64,000 nt of DNA from Scleroderma bovista (taxonomy: Eukaryota > Basidiomycota > Agaricomycetes > Boletales > Sclerodermataceae): the NCBI GenBank assembly GCA_037178675.1, contig JAYMGJ010000311.1, forward strand, positions 62,001-126,000, given 5' to 3'. A program made the translations under genes and the position numbers. Below are positions 10,371-22,400 of this stretch, in pieces (position 1 is the stretch's first letter; every line of letters begins with the position of its first letter). Under the pieces are notes generated by a model. The model saw nothing but the letters and a program-made list of their open reading frames with translations. It was not told where the DNA came from and searched no databases.

Positions 10371-12068
10371 ATGCCAACCCCAGCCCCGTCCCGCATCCGT
10401 GTTGTTGTCCAACTGCCCTACAACAGACCCGAGCATCCGATACCAGAACCCCCTCACGTCCGTCCCAAATTCCTAGCGGTGACCGCACGCGAATGTAACT
10501 GACTGTGAATAGATAGAATGGAACACGGAGAAAGCTAATATTCTTTGGGAAGTAATTGCACTCTCTCGGACGAGCGATAATGGTGGGACCGACTGTGCGT
10601 AGCCCTGTGCACCTTTGTTTTGTCCTTATGATCATCTCTGCTTGGATACAGGGAAAGGTCTTTCGGAACACCTCGAAGTGCCTCTACCATACCTCCTCTA
10701 CCGCGCTCAGGCACGCTACGAGGAAGACCTCCGCGGTCTCAAAGATATCCGGGGCATCCTCGCGCCACCACCAACATCGGCGCATCACCCTATTGGCGGC
10801 GCGCAACCCTCCTCTCGTCGTCCGTCGTCATCAGCAGGAGTACCGCCTCCCCAAGGTGCATCTACATGTGCAGCACCAACTTCAGCACTCGCCGGCAGGG
10901 TTCCACCACTTTCAATCCGCATTCCAGCCAAAGTGGCTGCTGGTGCAACACTGAGTGCACGGGCACTCTCGGCCTCTGGGAAATTGGCCACACCACTCGG
11001 CATTCGGGTACGACTGAATTCGCTCACCCACAAGTCGCCCTCGAAGTCCCGTCATCAGCAAGTGCAAGGACATGGGCAGACCCCCATCCATACAGAACAC
11101 CCTTGTATTTCTTCCTCCACGGCCACCCTCCAGGGAATTCCCTCAGGGCGCCTCGCCCTGCCGCTACGACCGTCATCGCCGTTTTCCGAAGACGGATCCA
11201 GTGACTCGAGCGACGCTTCTGAGCTAATAAGAAGGAAGGAGGAAGAGGAAGAGCGTAATGCAGAGGAGAGAGAGACGTTAGAGAAGAAGCTTGCACAACT
11301 ACAAAAGACGATGACAACCGAGATGGTTGGGTTGGTGCGGAATCCTGCGCCCGCGGACAAGGGCAAAGGGAAGGAGGTTGTACGAGGGCGCACACCATTG
11401 CCGATGTCAGCGGTCGGCACTGCTACTGCTGGTATATCCGGAGTCACTGCAGCCGGGTCCCCTACTAAAACATGGAGTGGCGAAGATATTAGGACAGGTT
11501 TCGGTCATGGAGAAATGGGGTTTCCCCCCCGAAATAGGGATCATAGTGCGAGTGTTTCAAGTGCTTCATCTCCCCAGGGATCGGTTCCATCCATTCCATC
11601 ACCGACCTCACCATCGTCACCTCGGCCTATACCAAACAGGTCCTCCGATAATCCATCTCATGGTCAAGTATATTTGCAGACACAGCTACAGGGGCAAGGG
11701 CACACTCATCCAATGCATCTTCAGCCAATCGCCCAGCCAATCGCACTGTCGACTTCACCCATGGCGCGTCATATCACTTCTTCGAAATCAAGTTCGCCGC
11801 CTGCTGTCTCTGTACGGAATGCGAGAGGGCATTCACACCTTCGCACACATGGGCAAGGACATGGTGCACCCGGTGTCAGTGAAGGAGAGAGCACACAGGG
11901 TAGTTCTGCAAGTAGTTTTAGTGACTTGAGCGGTAAGTTCTCTTCCAACCATTGATTCACGCACTTCTTGATCTCGCCCTTTCAATTTGTGTCACAGATG
12001 CTAGCTTTTCAGCGTCTGCACTGGAAAGTGCGCTCATGTCCAATATCCGCGGAGGATCGAGGTTGTGA
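10371..12068 (+). CDS. ATG29: Autophagy protein Atg29
   Basis: Exons 10371-10457, 10513-10594, 10652-11932 and 11998-12068 give 506 residues. The conserved N-terminal Atg29 domain (about residues 1-90) reads RIRVVVQLPYNRPE, EWNTEKANILWEVIA, then DWKGLSEHLEVPLPYLLYRA. Atg29 joins Atg17 and Atg31 at the phagophore assembly site in yeast. The rest is a long low-complexity region rich in Ser, Pro and His with one Glu/Lys-rich coiled-coil stretch (around EEEEERNAEERETLEKK), ending ALESALMSNIRGGSRL. The first intron is 55 nt with a GTCCGT donor; a 34-nt alternative (donor at 10479) would add seven residues. The protein is far longer than yeast Atg29, as is usual in filamentous fungi. Confidence 0.88.
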
Positions 12069-12515
12069 GTTTTTCCTTGACATTCTTATCTCAAAATTTG
12101 CTTGAACATGGGGTATGTTACATATATAATAGGTCAACGACCACAAGATGCAAGGTTGGTGGAAGGAGTGTGAGGCAGTAATGTCTATGAAGTACCATAT
12201 TTTATGAATAAGCATGACTCTACGTACGCACTTCGTCTACTTAGTTCTACTCGTTTCTCGGATGTTCGTCATGGAGGCTTGCGCGTCCTTACAGGACGTT
12301 CTCTTATATATACTACGCTCTGGTAACTTGTACCGTGATTCCATCGCGTGCTGTGCCCTTAAGTCTCCTTGCTGCCCTTTGTTCTCACCGGTCACACAAT
12401 CCATTCCACAGCTACCGACTAGCTTGACTATTTGAATTGCTTTGCAGACGAGTACTTGGGATACGTTTGTTGTGGCTACCCCTCTAGCGCTCCTCAACGC
12501 CGGCCTCCAGCTAAC

Positions 12516-14315
12516 ATGTACTTGACGTTTGTTACTGATAACGGGGATGGATATCCAGTTGAAATAGACCCCGGTATGGAGCTTGGAAATGTTATGGCTC
12601 TTCTCGAGGCAGAGGTGGGTTCTTAGCCCTTGGGATCCCCTCATTGATCATGGCATCCCACCAACCTCTTGTGCATAGTCGGGTATTCGTGTCGAAGAGC
12701 AGACAATCTACTTTGAAGGACGTCTACTTGACGATACCAGCAAGACCATGGAGCAGTTGGGGTTAGGGCATGATTCAATGTTACTCCTCCGGAGGAGGCC
12801 TTCAGTGGCAAAGTTTGTGTTTCCATATTCATTGCCAATTTATAGGAGGGGCAGAGCTCATATTATTTTTATTTGTATCGCCTCTGCAATCTTACCTTCG
12901 GACTGCCGATGACGTTGGGTGGAATAAATCGATGATCTAGGCAGACAGGAACCTCAGACGCGGAGATGATACGGGAGCAGGTGCTGGGTGATCCGTGGCT
13001 TATGAGTCAACTGCGAGAAGTGCGTAGTCTGCACGCCATCGTTCCTGTAATATTGCTTAACCTCTTTTCCTTTACTTGTCCCCCACCATTTCCTGTCACA
13101 CATCAGAGGCAGCCCGAATTGGCCAATGCAGCTCAAAATGACCCCGCTCGGTTTGCCCATCTCTACCGTGAACACTCCCAACGCACAGCTGCCGCTGAGC
13201 TCGAGCGTCAACGTGCTCTTGAACTACTTACCGCGGACCCTTTTGATGTCGATGCGCAGAGACGAATCGAGGAGCAAATTCGACAAGAACAGATAGATGA
13301 GAATATGCAGCATGCATTTGACTATAGACCCGAGGCGTTTGGAAGGGTAACGATGCTTTAGTACGTGGTCCTGTTCAGCCAGCGTCCATCGTTCTTGCAT
13401 ATATACTGACTGATAATGGTAGTGTTCCCGTCGAAGTCAACGGACACCCTGTCAAGGCCTTTGTGGACAGCGGCGCACAGCAAACAATCAGTACGCTAGT
13501 CGCCTTAGTTATTCTCGTTTCCTTATCTAACCATTGTTCGTCTTCACAGTAAGCCCGGAATGTGCGGAAGCTTGCAAGTAAGCATAAGAACCTGTAAATC
13601 TGCTCATATAGTGACAATAGAGTCATGGCAGCATCACGCGATTCGTGGATAAGAGATTCTCCGGTATCGCGCGCGGTGTCGGCACAGCTAAGATTTTTGG
13701 CAGGGTACACAGCGCACAAATCAAAGTAAGCGATCTGTATCTGCCCTGTTCATTTACCGTGATAGAGGTATGTCGTTTCTGTCTTTCTTCTCTGTATCGA
13801 AGCTCAACGGATATTGGAAGGGCCGCGATGTCGACCTCCTCCTTGGTCTCGACATGCTCAAAGCACATCAAGCCTGCATCGACCTCGAGAAAAATGTTCT
13901 TCGCATCCAAGGCCGTGAAGTTCATTTCCTATCGGAGCACGAACTGCCTGAGAAAGCTCGCGCACTGGATCTAATAGAGGACCCACATTCCCCGCCGGCT
14001 GCCAGCACATCGACAGTAGAGACGAGATCAAGCACGGAGAACTTCGCGTCTTCCAGTGCACAAGGACAATTTCGATCGCCATCGAGTTTAGGTGGGAGCT
14101 CATTCCCAGGTAGTGGCCAACGACTGGGCCCTACGCCACCAACCTCCAACACATCGGGTAGCCAACCGAATGCGGGACAGTCTACATCGTCTAGATTTCC
14201 CGAGAAATCCATTCAGACTCTGATGGATCTTGGAGTATCGAAGGAAGAGGCAATACGGTTGTTGGAAACTGCAAATGGGAACGTGGATGTCGCTGCAAGC
14301 ATGCTGTTCTTTTGA
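12516..14315 (+). CDS. DDI1: DDI1: ubiquitin-like + HDD + retroviral-type aspartyl protease + UBA
   Basis: Eight exons (12516-12614, 12679-12812, 12941-13019, 13107-13360, 13423-13490, 13550-13577, 13632-13767, 13821-14315) give 430 residues. Domains in order: UBL ([12 protein letters not shown] to LLLRRRP), helical HDD ([38 protein letters not shown]), the RVP domain with the catalytic [10 protein letters not shown], flap-side [15 protein letters not shown] and DLLLGLDML, a disordered Ser-rich linker, and a C-terminal UBA ([19 protein letters not shown]). Ddi1 is a proteasome shuttle and ubiquitin-dependent protease that cuts highly ubiquitylated substrates. All expected catalytic and fold elements are present. 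Immediately downstream lies a degenerate relative. Confidence 0.96.
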
Positions 14316-14728
14316 AGATAGGTGATGAAACAGAATGGGTGCGGGTGTATGGATTGGAACATCCACAGGGGGTGTCAGCAACTATATGGTTCTATCGAAA
14401 CGCCAGGAGCATCTACTAACAGAATAGCAATTGGGTGCTACTAGGTTCGGCATAGCAAATATATTCTAGAGATTAAAACTTTGTAACCTTCCTGAGCACC
14501 GTAATCCCGTATCATAGGTGAGAATTAGTACATCTCAATCTCGATATCCGACTTTCTACTTGGCGGACAAATAAGAAAGCTCCTTGGTGGGCCCATCATT
14601 TCTGTGCCATGACTCCTCGCGACCAGTGATGGTGGCGTCTCTGGGTTCCCTTCCTGTAGTCGCCCTAATTGACAGTCCTTCCCTACTACTCGCCACTACT
14701 ACCGTACTACGCCACGATATCCAGAGTC

Positions 14729-15981
14729 ATGAATGTATCGTTTTTAAAGGATGACGGAGACACGATTTCAATCGATGCACCCGTAGATGCTGACCTCCGA
14801 ATGGTCATGACTAGCCTCGAGAAAGTGGTGAGCGTTGCAACCTTTGTACTGGTATGAAATACATTCATTAAGGTACCTTTCTCAATGCACGGTTCATATC
14901 ATCGTTTACCCAACTCGGATGTTCTGGATGTTTGCGCAATGGTGATCGATACGCAGTCGGGTATCCCTGTCACGGAGCAAGTTATCTCCTTCGATGGGCG
15001 CAGGCTAGACGAGCCAAAGGCGCGGATTTCACAACTAGGGGTGACGCAGAACTCTATTCTGTCACTGCAGAGGCGGGCCCAAAAGCTATCGGTGGTAACG
15101 TCAGTGGCCTTGAGTCTTAGTACCAATTAGAGCCTGGCTCACGCTATCTTTCGTGCGAACACACCCATTTACTGGCATAGATAGACAAGATACCCGAAAC
15201 GTGAGCCCCGGATCTCCATATCGTGTAGCTCCCGAGCCGGTCAAAAGCGCAGTCGACCCGCCCGTCAGCCCCCTCTCGTACCACAGATATGGGCCAGTGA
15301 GCCAACCGGATGAGCTTGAGGAGGTGACGATGCTTTAGTGAGTACCTCATTACTTCCATGTTCGTTCCGGTTCGCGGTGAGTCATCAATTCTGATTTTCT
15401 TGACGTCAGTGTTCCTGTCGAAATAAAGAATCACACTGTCGAAGCGATGGTAGGCTGTTCTGTATTGTACTCTACTAGTACGTCGATCGCCCTTCCTGTT
15501 TCCGTCCCAACTGATTCGACTTGCGCTGGTAGTAAGTCCAGAATGTGCAAAAGTCTGTGGGTAAGCGAACTTGTGTGTCTCTTATTCATGCTCATCACGG
15601 ACTGGTTATGGAAGTATAATGGGAGATTTAGACACACGGTTTACTGGTATTGCGCTTGGTAGCGCGACCAGAATTCTTGGTAGGGTACGAGCATCACTTA
15701 AAGTCGGCGATGTACGGTTAGATTGTCCTTTTTTAGTCGTCGACGTTTGTCTATTCCTTCACGCTTTGCCACTTGTTCTTCTAATGGTTTACATGCACCA
15801 GGGCTATGACCTCCTTCTTGGTCTTGATATGCTGAAAGCCAACCGTGCTTGCATTGACCTCGAGAAGGGGGTTCTTCGTATCAATGGTTGTGAAGTCGCT
15901 TTCCGGGACAAAGAACACAGTTTTCCGAGGCAGGCTTCCCCATCTCGGACAAGTAATGAAGGAGAAAGGAAGCATATTTAG
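14729..15981 (+). CDS. DDI1-like tandem paralogue lacking the protease active site, HDD and UBA
   Basis: Exons 14729-14827, 14957-15099, 15185-15337, 15410-15477, 15533-15560, 15615-15744 and 15802-15981 give 266 residues without a stop. Exons 1, 4 and 5 have the same lengths as the matching DDI1 exons (99, 68, 28 nt), showing common origin. It keeps a UBL (MNVSFLKDDGDT, SGIPVTEQVISFDGRRLDE) and the RVP fold ([47 protein letters not shown]). In the gap-free alignment of the 68-nt exon the catalytic Asp-Ser-Gly-Ala of DDI1 is replaced by Gly-Cys-Ser-Val, so it should be proteolytically dead. The helical HDD is replaced by a 50-residue Pro/Ser linker and the UBA is missing. The exon 2/3 boundary is the least certain join. 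It could be a pseudo-enzyme or an early pseudogene. Confidence 0.82.
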
Positions 15982-16491
15982 CAAATGACATACCGCAAGC
16001 AGGCAATCGCAGCAATATAGGTGGGTGGGACTGCATAGGCACAAGTGAAAGGAGTCGAGCAGAGGTCGAATATGACAACATCCTGGAGGGATGATAGAGA
16101 CGTGATTTACCCGGTCTGCATTCGTTTGTAAAAGGAGTTCATCGATTCAATACCAAGGTACCAATATCTTGTGGTGCATGCGACTAATTTACATCTCCGT
16201 GCTTGACCTGTTTCCATTTGCAAGAAGACATGAGCCAAGCGATAGCCACGACTTTTAAATTGATGCAATTACAAGCTAATCGGAAACCTGACACCTATAC
16301 CCCCAACAGCAGTTTTGATGGGACGAATGCACAGCATGACCTCGAAGCGAGTGATTGTCTGAAGGAAGGCCATCTTCCATGCCTGCCTACCAGGAGGAAA
16401 CTAATTCGCAGAGTGATATGATGGGTCTCTGCTCCGTGCAGTTGCATTTAGAAATACAAATTTATCTGCTTCACACCATCCAGCCTACATG
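15982..16491. other. Intergenic stretch
   Basis: Between the converging DDI1-like paralogue and SPT3. Short frames only; presumably both 3' ends. Confidence 0.5.
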
Positions 16492-18063
16492 TCAAATCAA
16501 ACTGACTCTCGTCCTGACTAGTCCCCCTCGCCAATTCCTCATTCCTGCACTCCGGTGATGTGACCAATCAGCTTGCATTCTTGAAAATGCATCTTGGATA
16601 TGTTCAGGTCTCAATGCTGTCCGTGCCTCAGGTGGTGGTAAGAACAGCGAACTGGTCGGGAGAGGAGTGTCATCCCCCTCATCACCTTCCTCACCGTCCA
16701 TTTGTTCTCTTCTTGCGCGCTTCGCAGCTTCTGTTTGCGAATTAGCTTTGCGCTTTCCGAGAAGGGGGGAAGACGAAGAAGGAGCGTAGTCATCACGAAG
16801 GTATGATTCTTCCAGGGATTTTTTCACTTCAAGACCTCCAAGGGTGAGGGACCGAACCATTTCGAAAGCGAGGAAGCCAACAATGTCAACAGTGTCATCA
16901 TTTGCTCTTAAATCCAGGTGAAGGGGGAGGTTGAGAAAGTCGCGGAAGCGTTTGGCTAGAAAATCAGTGTCGTGATGAAGAGTGAAACAAAAGAATATCA
17001 CGCACCTTTGCGGTACGTAAAACTTGCCTGTCTGCAGTCCGAGTAATGTTGATATTCCTCCCTTGTCATCTGCCTTGTCGCATCGTCAGCCTCCTTCAAT
17101 CTCTGAATACTCGCCTCGTGTGCCTCGATGTCATCCTCGTCTTCCTCATCGTCGGATTGGTGTCCTGCCTGTCGAAGTACTTCAGAGTATATAGTCGAGA
17201 TTTCCCATGGCAGTTTAATTGTTATTTTTTGGGCTTTGGCGGCCAGCTTGTCTATGGTGCCCAGCAGGCTTGTAAATAGTCTCACGCAGTAAGAATATAG
17301 TACACATGCGAGAACTCACCATCACCATCCTCCAAGGTCTCTACTTCCATACCACCACCTCCATCGCCACCAGAATCCTTGGCATGTTTTCGTACATCCT
17401 TCCAAGAGAGGTATGTACGGAGCCGGTTGACCTTACCGCGGTCATGCCTGATGAGGAAAATGAGGTCTTCTGCAGTTATGAATCGTGCGCCGCGGCGTGT
17501 TGCAAGGGCGCGTGCTTGAAGGATCTTGAAACAGCGTATGTATAGTGACGTGAAAAAAGGATAAGGCAACAAGTGAACGTACAAGTTCGATGAGCTGACC
17601 ACGGACTATGTCTTCTACAAGGTTGACTGTCTCGTGATTAGGATCCTGAATTTCCCCGAACACAAACATCTAGCACCATGAATATGACACCGTACATTTC
17701 GTTCGCGGGTCCAATGGCATTAATTTAGCACTCTAACACATGCACCCAATACAAGAGTGAAGGTTGGGGATAACACACCATCTGAGAGATCTCCTGTGCA
17801 TATTTGTAATCCCTCTGTCCATCGGATTTCTTCGTTAGCTGTGGTCCTGAAACTGGCACCGGTAGTGTTGTCGTTGTCGTTGTCGGCGTAGCGCTTACAG
17901 TCCCTGCTGGTCCCGTAGATGCGGCTGTATGAGGTAGGGCAGGAGCTGTTACTGATGTAGCGGAGGTCGGCGCTGGAGTCGATGGCCCAGCTACTGCTGA
18001 GGTCCCCGTACTTGTGGTTGTCTGGATTTGAGGCGCTTGTTCAGTTCGTTTGTAGTAGTCCAT
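16492..18063 (-). CDS. SPT3: SPT3, SAGA subunit with two histone folds
   Basis: Exons 18063-17779, 17669-17583, 17524-17320, 17251-17006 and 16955-16492 give 428 residues. After a Thr/Pro-rich N-terminus of about 80 residues comes the first histone fold: [63 protein letters not shown]. The second histone fold follows a Glu/Asp-rich linker ([28 protein letters not shown]). This is the TAF13/TAF11-like arrangement of Spt3, which helps the SAGA coactivator deliver TBP to promoters. The Thr/Pro N-terminal extension is absent in yeast Spt3. The gene is divergent from an ING-family gene, 136 bp between start codons. Confidence 0.95.
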
Positions 18064-18199
18064 GGTTGTTGAAATCTAGAGCTAGAGTTTGAGAAGTGCT
18101 ATTTGGATCTAAACGCTGTGAGTAAACAGAGACAAACATTTACATTCCTCTGTCAGTGTCAGCCAACTGCGAGTTTCAGATTTCATTTATGTTGCGCAG
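18064..18199. promoter_or_regulatory. Divergent promoter, SPT3 / ING-family gene
   Basis: 136 bp between the two start codons, so two chromatin regulators are likely driven from one nucleosome-free region. No TATA box is seen. Confidence 0.6.
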
Positions 18200-19435
18200 A
18201 TGAGTACGCCCACAGTCCAGAATCTGGAGGAAGCAGCGCTGATTGCGTCCGAGTTCATCTCCAGTAAGTTTGTGGCTACATCTATCATTTGAACTGCAAG
18301 CTCATTGTGTGACGCTACAGCACTGGAGAACATCCCTAGTGAGGTGCAGTTTTTCCTACAGGAGCTCCGCACAAAAGAGACACAATCACAAGGTATGCAG
18401 TTCGGTCTTGTTTTCACAATAACCAGTAATTTCATCCTAAACCAAGAACTCCAGCAAGAAATTGCTCGTGATAGCCACAAATACATCCGACACGTCCTCC
18501 GCTCTGACGCAGACGCCTCGCCGAAAGAAAAGGACAAACCTTCTCCTACGCCTCCCACAGAAAAGATTGGCTCTGCTCAGAAAACACTTGCCCAGCTTGC
18601 AGATGAGAAGATTGCAATCGCTGAGCGGATCGTAGATATCCTTTCGCGCAAGCGGTCGCGTCTGGACTACGACCTCGCACGGGTTCTTGCATTACAAGGC
18701 GAACATGATCCAGTGGCGATCGTAGCGGGTACTACACAGCCCGTTTTGTCTTCCGGGTCAGGTATTAGTGGATCAGGACATGTCCTTGGAGGGCGGAATC
18801 CTGCAGCACAGATTAACGAGAGTCTGAGGAATGCGTTCTCTGGGGGTGTGTCAGTACCACCAACGTCAGGTGGTGGTCTGGCTTCCGTCGCTAGTAGGGT
18901 CGGGGTGGAAGAGCCTGCATATAAAAGTGAGCACTTCCCGATGATGTTGAGCATTTGGTTTCATGTCGGGCTTTCCAGAGCGCAAGCTAAATGCCCAGGA
19001 ATCGGTCAAGATTCCATCACCTGCACCGTCCTACTCAACGGCAACTGGGCGTGGCCGACGCAAGAAGCGAGGAGTATCTTCGGAAGTAGATGATTTCGAG
19101 ATGGAGTACACGGAAGAGACTCAGGGAATGGAGGATGCGGAAGGAGAGGACGTAGATGGGGAAGAAGGGGAAGAAGGGGAAGACAAGGAGCTCTACTGTT
19201 TCTGTCAGAAACTAAGCTATGGCGAGATGATTGCATGCGACAACGCTGGGTGTCCCTACCAATGGGTGAGTACCAAACTTCTGTTAGTCTACGCATACTC
19301 ACCAGTCTGTGCCAGTTCCACCTTCCGTGTGTGAACTTGAAGCAACCGCTACCAGAACACTGGTATTGTGCGGAGTGCACAAAACGGGGAATGGGCGCAA
19401 CATCGGCCCCTGTTCGGAAAAGTCGCAAGAAGTAG
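18200..19435 (+). CDS. ING-family PHD-finger protein (Yng2/Pho23 type)
   Basis: Exons 18200-18263, 18321-18392, 18447-18926, 18979-19265 and 19316-19435 give 340 residues. The N-terminal ING domain reads [15 protein letters not shown]..., [18 protein letters not shown] Gly/Ser linker and an acidic patch ([11 protein letters not shown]) precede a complete C-terminal PHD finger: [20 protein letters not shown], then WFHLPCVNL and WYCAEC (C4HC3), with the Tyr, Asp and Trp that read H3K4me3 in ING proteins. It ends in a basic KSRKK tail. ING proteins sit in NuA4-type acetyltransferase or Rpd3L-type deacetylase complexes; which one cannot be told from sequence. Confidence 0.93.
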
Positions 19436-22400
19436 TTTACTGGCTGCATCGATTCTCCTTTTTAGCAGGCGCTTAGACGGCACAAACCCTTGACCGAGGC
19501 TAGTCGCCTGCAGGTTATTGAGCAGATAGCGAAGCCAAGCTTGTTATCTGCTCTCTGTTGCGATTCTCTCCTCTTCGCATCCAGCCAAATGCTCCAGTGT
19601 TCCAAACTTTCATATTATCGGCCCGGATCACTTGCTGCCGCAAACATACCAAATACTACCTAGCCACTTGGACATTAGGTTATTGTTCCCTTTCAATGCT
19701 GTATTGCTTCACAGCTAAAAACACACCTGGAACTACCTGATCTCCGCAGCATTTCATTAACTCTATCTCTACCATGGAGTTGGGTGACTCTGTAAGCTGT
19801 TCGCTTTCTTGTGCCACTTCCCTTAGGCTTATCTACATGCTTTTCAAGTACCTTTCATCAATCTTGCGGTTTCGCATTAACAAACAGGCAGCTTCGCACA
19901 TACACAAGTAACCCTGTCATATCTTATACGACCATGATAACTATTACCCATCTCCCGTATGCTTTCACTCTATACTCTCAACTGAGTTTTTCAACTCCTT
20001 AATGAGTGTAGTGTGTGGGTCAATTATTTGTAGATATTCAACACACCAGAGCACCTGTGTCTAGTCGAGCCCGCTTCTGCGACCCCAAACTGCCTGTACG
20101 GGTGCACACGTTTGAATAGAATATAGATGTCCGCATGAACAGCATGTGGAGTTGCACTGCTTTCCCTGCGAACGGGTGCAATTGATGTAAGTAACTCGTC
20201 TTTTCAGAGGCGTAACGCTGACTCCGAGTGCTGCTTTATAATTAATCAGGGGCAGAACGAAATATTTTGTAAGATGTCTCGTTGTAGGACTGGGACTCTG
20301 TCGGATGGATAAATGAATTGTTGTGAATTCTGTGGGTTTGGGCAAGACACAACCTCCTTCTCGTCGATTTCGTGCGCCAGCTGACAGTAGCCAACCTCAC
20401 CAAAGGTTGGACACGTTGACTAGTGCTTTGACAGCAACCACGAACGGGGGAGCTTGGCAAGAATCGACATGTGAGTTTGCATAACGTTCACGATAAGCGT
20501 ACTCAACAACCTGGACCTTGGAAACCGGTGTATTTAGCGATTGAATGATAAGGGTGTGTGGCGGCGCTATCCTATTTGGACACATAATCCCAGCAGCCTC
20601 GGTGTCGTTCACTGCCCCTGTCGCTGTACACCCTATCACCTACCCACCCTCTCACCCCGCCTGGGGGTGCTTGTACTACCGAGATCCCCGTCACCGACGT
20701 TCTGGACTCCCATCATAGAACCACATTGGTCATTGGTCAGCATAGCCATAGTGTCATCTTTCGGCACGTCCACGGCGCCAAACGATTGCAAGCGATTGCA
20801 CAACTTAAAAATTCAAACCGTATGGGGGGACGTTTCTTTGCGTCAGCGAACGCCGTGGATCACATGATTAATGAACGTTCCACCCGGAGTCCATCATGTC
20901 CGTCCCTGCTCGTGTGTGACGGCTGTCGGCACAGAACTGTCAAGGCGCTGAACGCGCCCGACCCGAACTCTATCTTATCATCTTCAATATGACTGACCTT
21001 TGATCGAGGCGCATCAACTTTGCTTGTCGCCGTTTCGTGTGTAGGTTGATATGCACCTGCCACGGCCTCCTCGGAGCAGGCGGGCTACTCCCTTTTGCCA
21101 CCACTGGCGGCTGGCGATAGGCTACGTACATAACCCAATTGCCACACTGTCAAAAGGGCGAGTGACCAAATGGGGGATGTATGCATGCGTGCCGACACAG
21201 ACAGTTCAGCGACACTATGTGACTCCTTAGAATTGGACACCGAAGACCTGATCCTGCGCCTCAGACCAGTGGCTCGTGCGTGGGTAGGCGCTAGACCAAG
21301 CGGAGCAGAATTCTTATTGTCTCACGCGGTTCATATACGCTCGTCAGTGTGTCATTTCCGTCTATGCCGAGTTTTGTACTCCACTTATGCTAAAGTCATG
21401 GGAAGGGTGGATATAATCATAATTCCAAGCCCGAATGAATTTCGCCGCGAACACCTAATGATCCTTGGATGTAGCACCATACTAGCGAACCACAAATGGA
21501 TCAGCGTGGCCGAGGCTCATTCGATATTCGAACATGGAGGGGGTGATGTGTTAACGGCCGTGTATTGATGCGAAGGCGATCCGCGACTCGATCGAAGTTC
21601 CATGTTTCATTTAGCACACCCGGATGGGCTTTGATTGACATGTCTTGCAAAGTGGAAGGCACTGCCTTGATGGATTTGACAACGTTCCATTCCTCTGATT
21701 GGTGGGGCACCCCAGTGATGTTTGGCATATGTACGTCACCGACATCACCTTCAAGCGAGGGGGCTCTGTGAATGGTCTGTGCTACGCCGCACGGTGGGCT
21801 GTGTGGCATTTATGGTTAAGGGCAAAATTATCGGCGTCGAACCTTGTCGAAGAACATAGCCGTCGTGCATATGGGCGTATAGCTGATTTTAGCCTACTTC
21901 TTACTAGGGGCTGAGGGACATGAGAAATATCCCCTCGTCGTTACTTCATGACACTAGTTACCTATGTCCGCCGACTGGGAACAAGTGATCCAACTTCGTC
22001 TGAATTTCACAACGTTTCCAGTCCGAGGTATGAATTCGTGTAGCTCGCTCAACTGCACTATACAGAAATTCCCATAACTGCTTCTAGCTACATACTCAGT
22101 GGATAGGTTCAAAGCATATGAGATAGGTGCAAACTTCCAAGCTTTGAATTTTTATTATCACAACACCCATTCGGGTCCAGGGTGCAGGCAATGCATGGAT
22201 TTCGCCGGCGGATCAATGATGCATGTGCATGAGGTCTTAATGCTTGTTATAATATTTGAACAGACCTCAGTGGACATGGCCATGCTGGTGATCGATCGAG
22301 CTCCTTCCCAGTCTCTATGCATGACGTTGCCTTACGAGAGTGGAGTACAATCCACAAGCGCATGGTCACGTTAGATACGGATAAAGGCACGATGTCACAT

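Noticed and set aside
10615..11450. Long overlapping frames on both strands inside ATG29
   Set aside because: They are shadows of the low-complexity ATG29 exon; only the sense frame connects to the conserved Atg29 domain.
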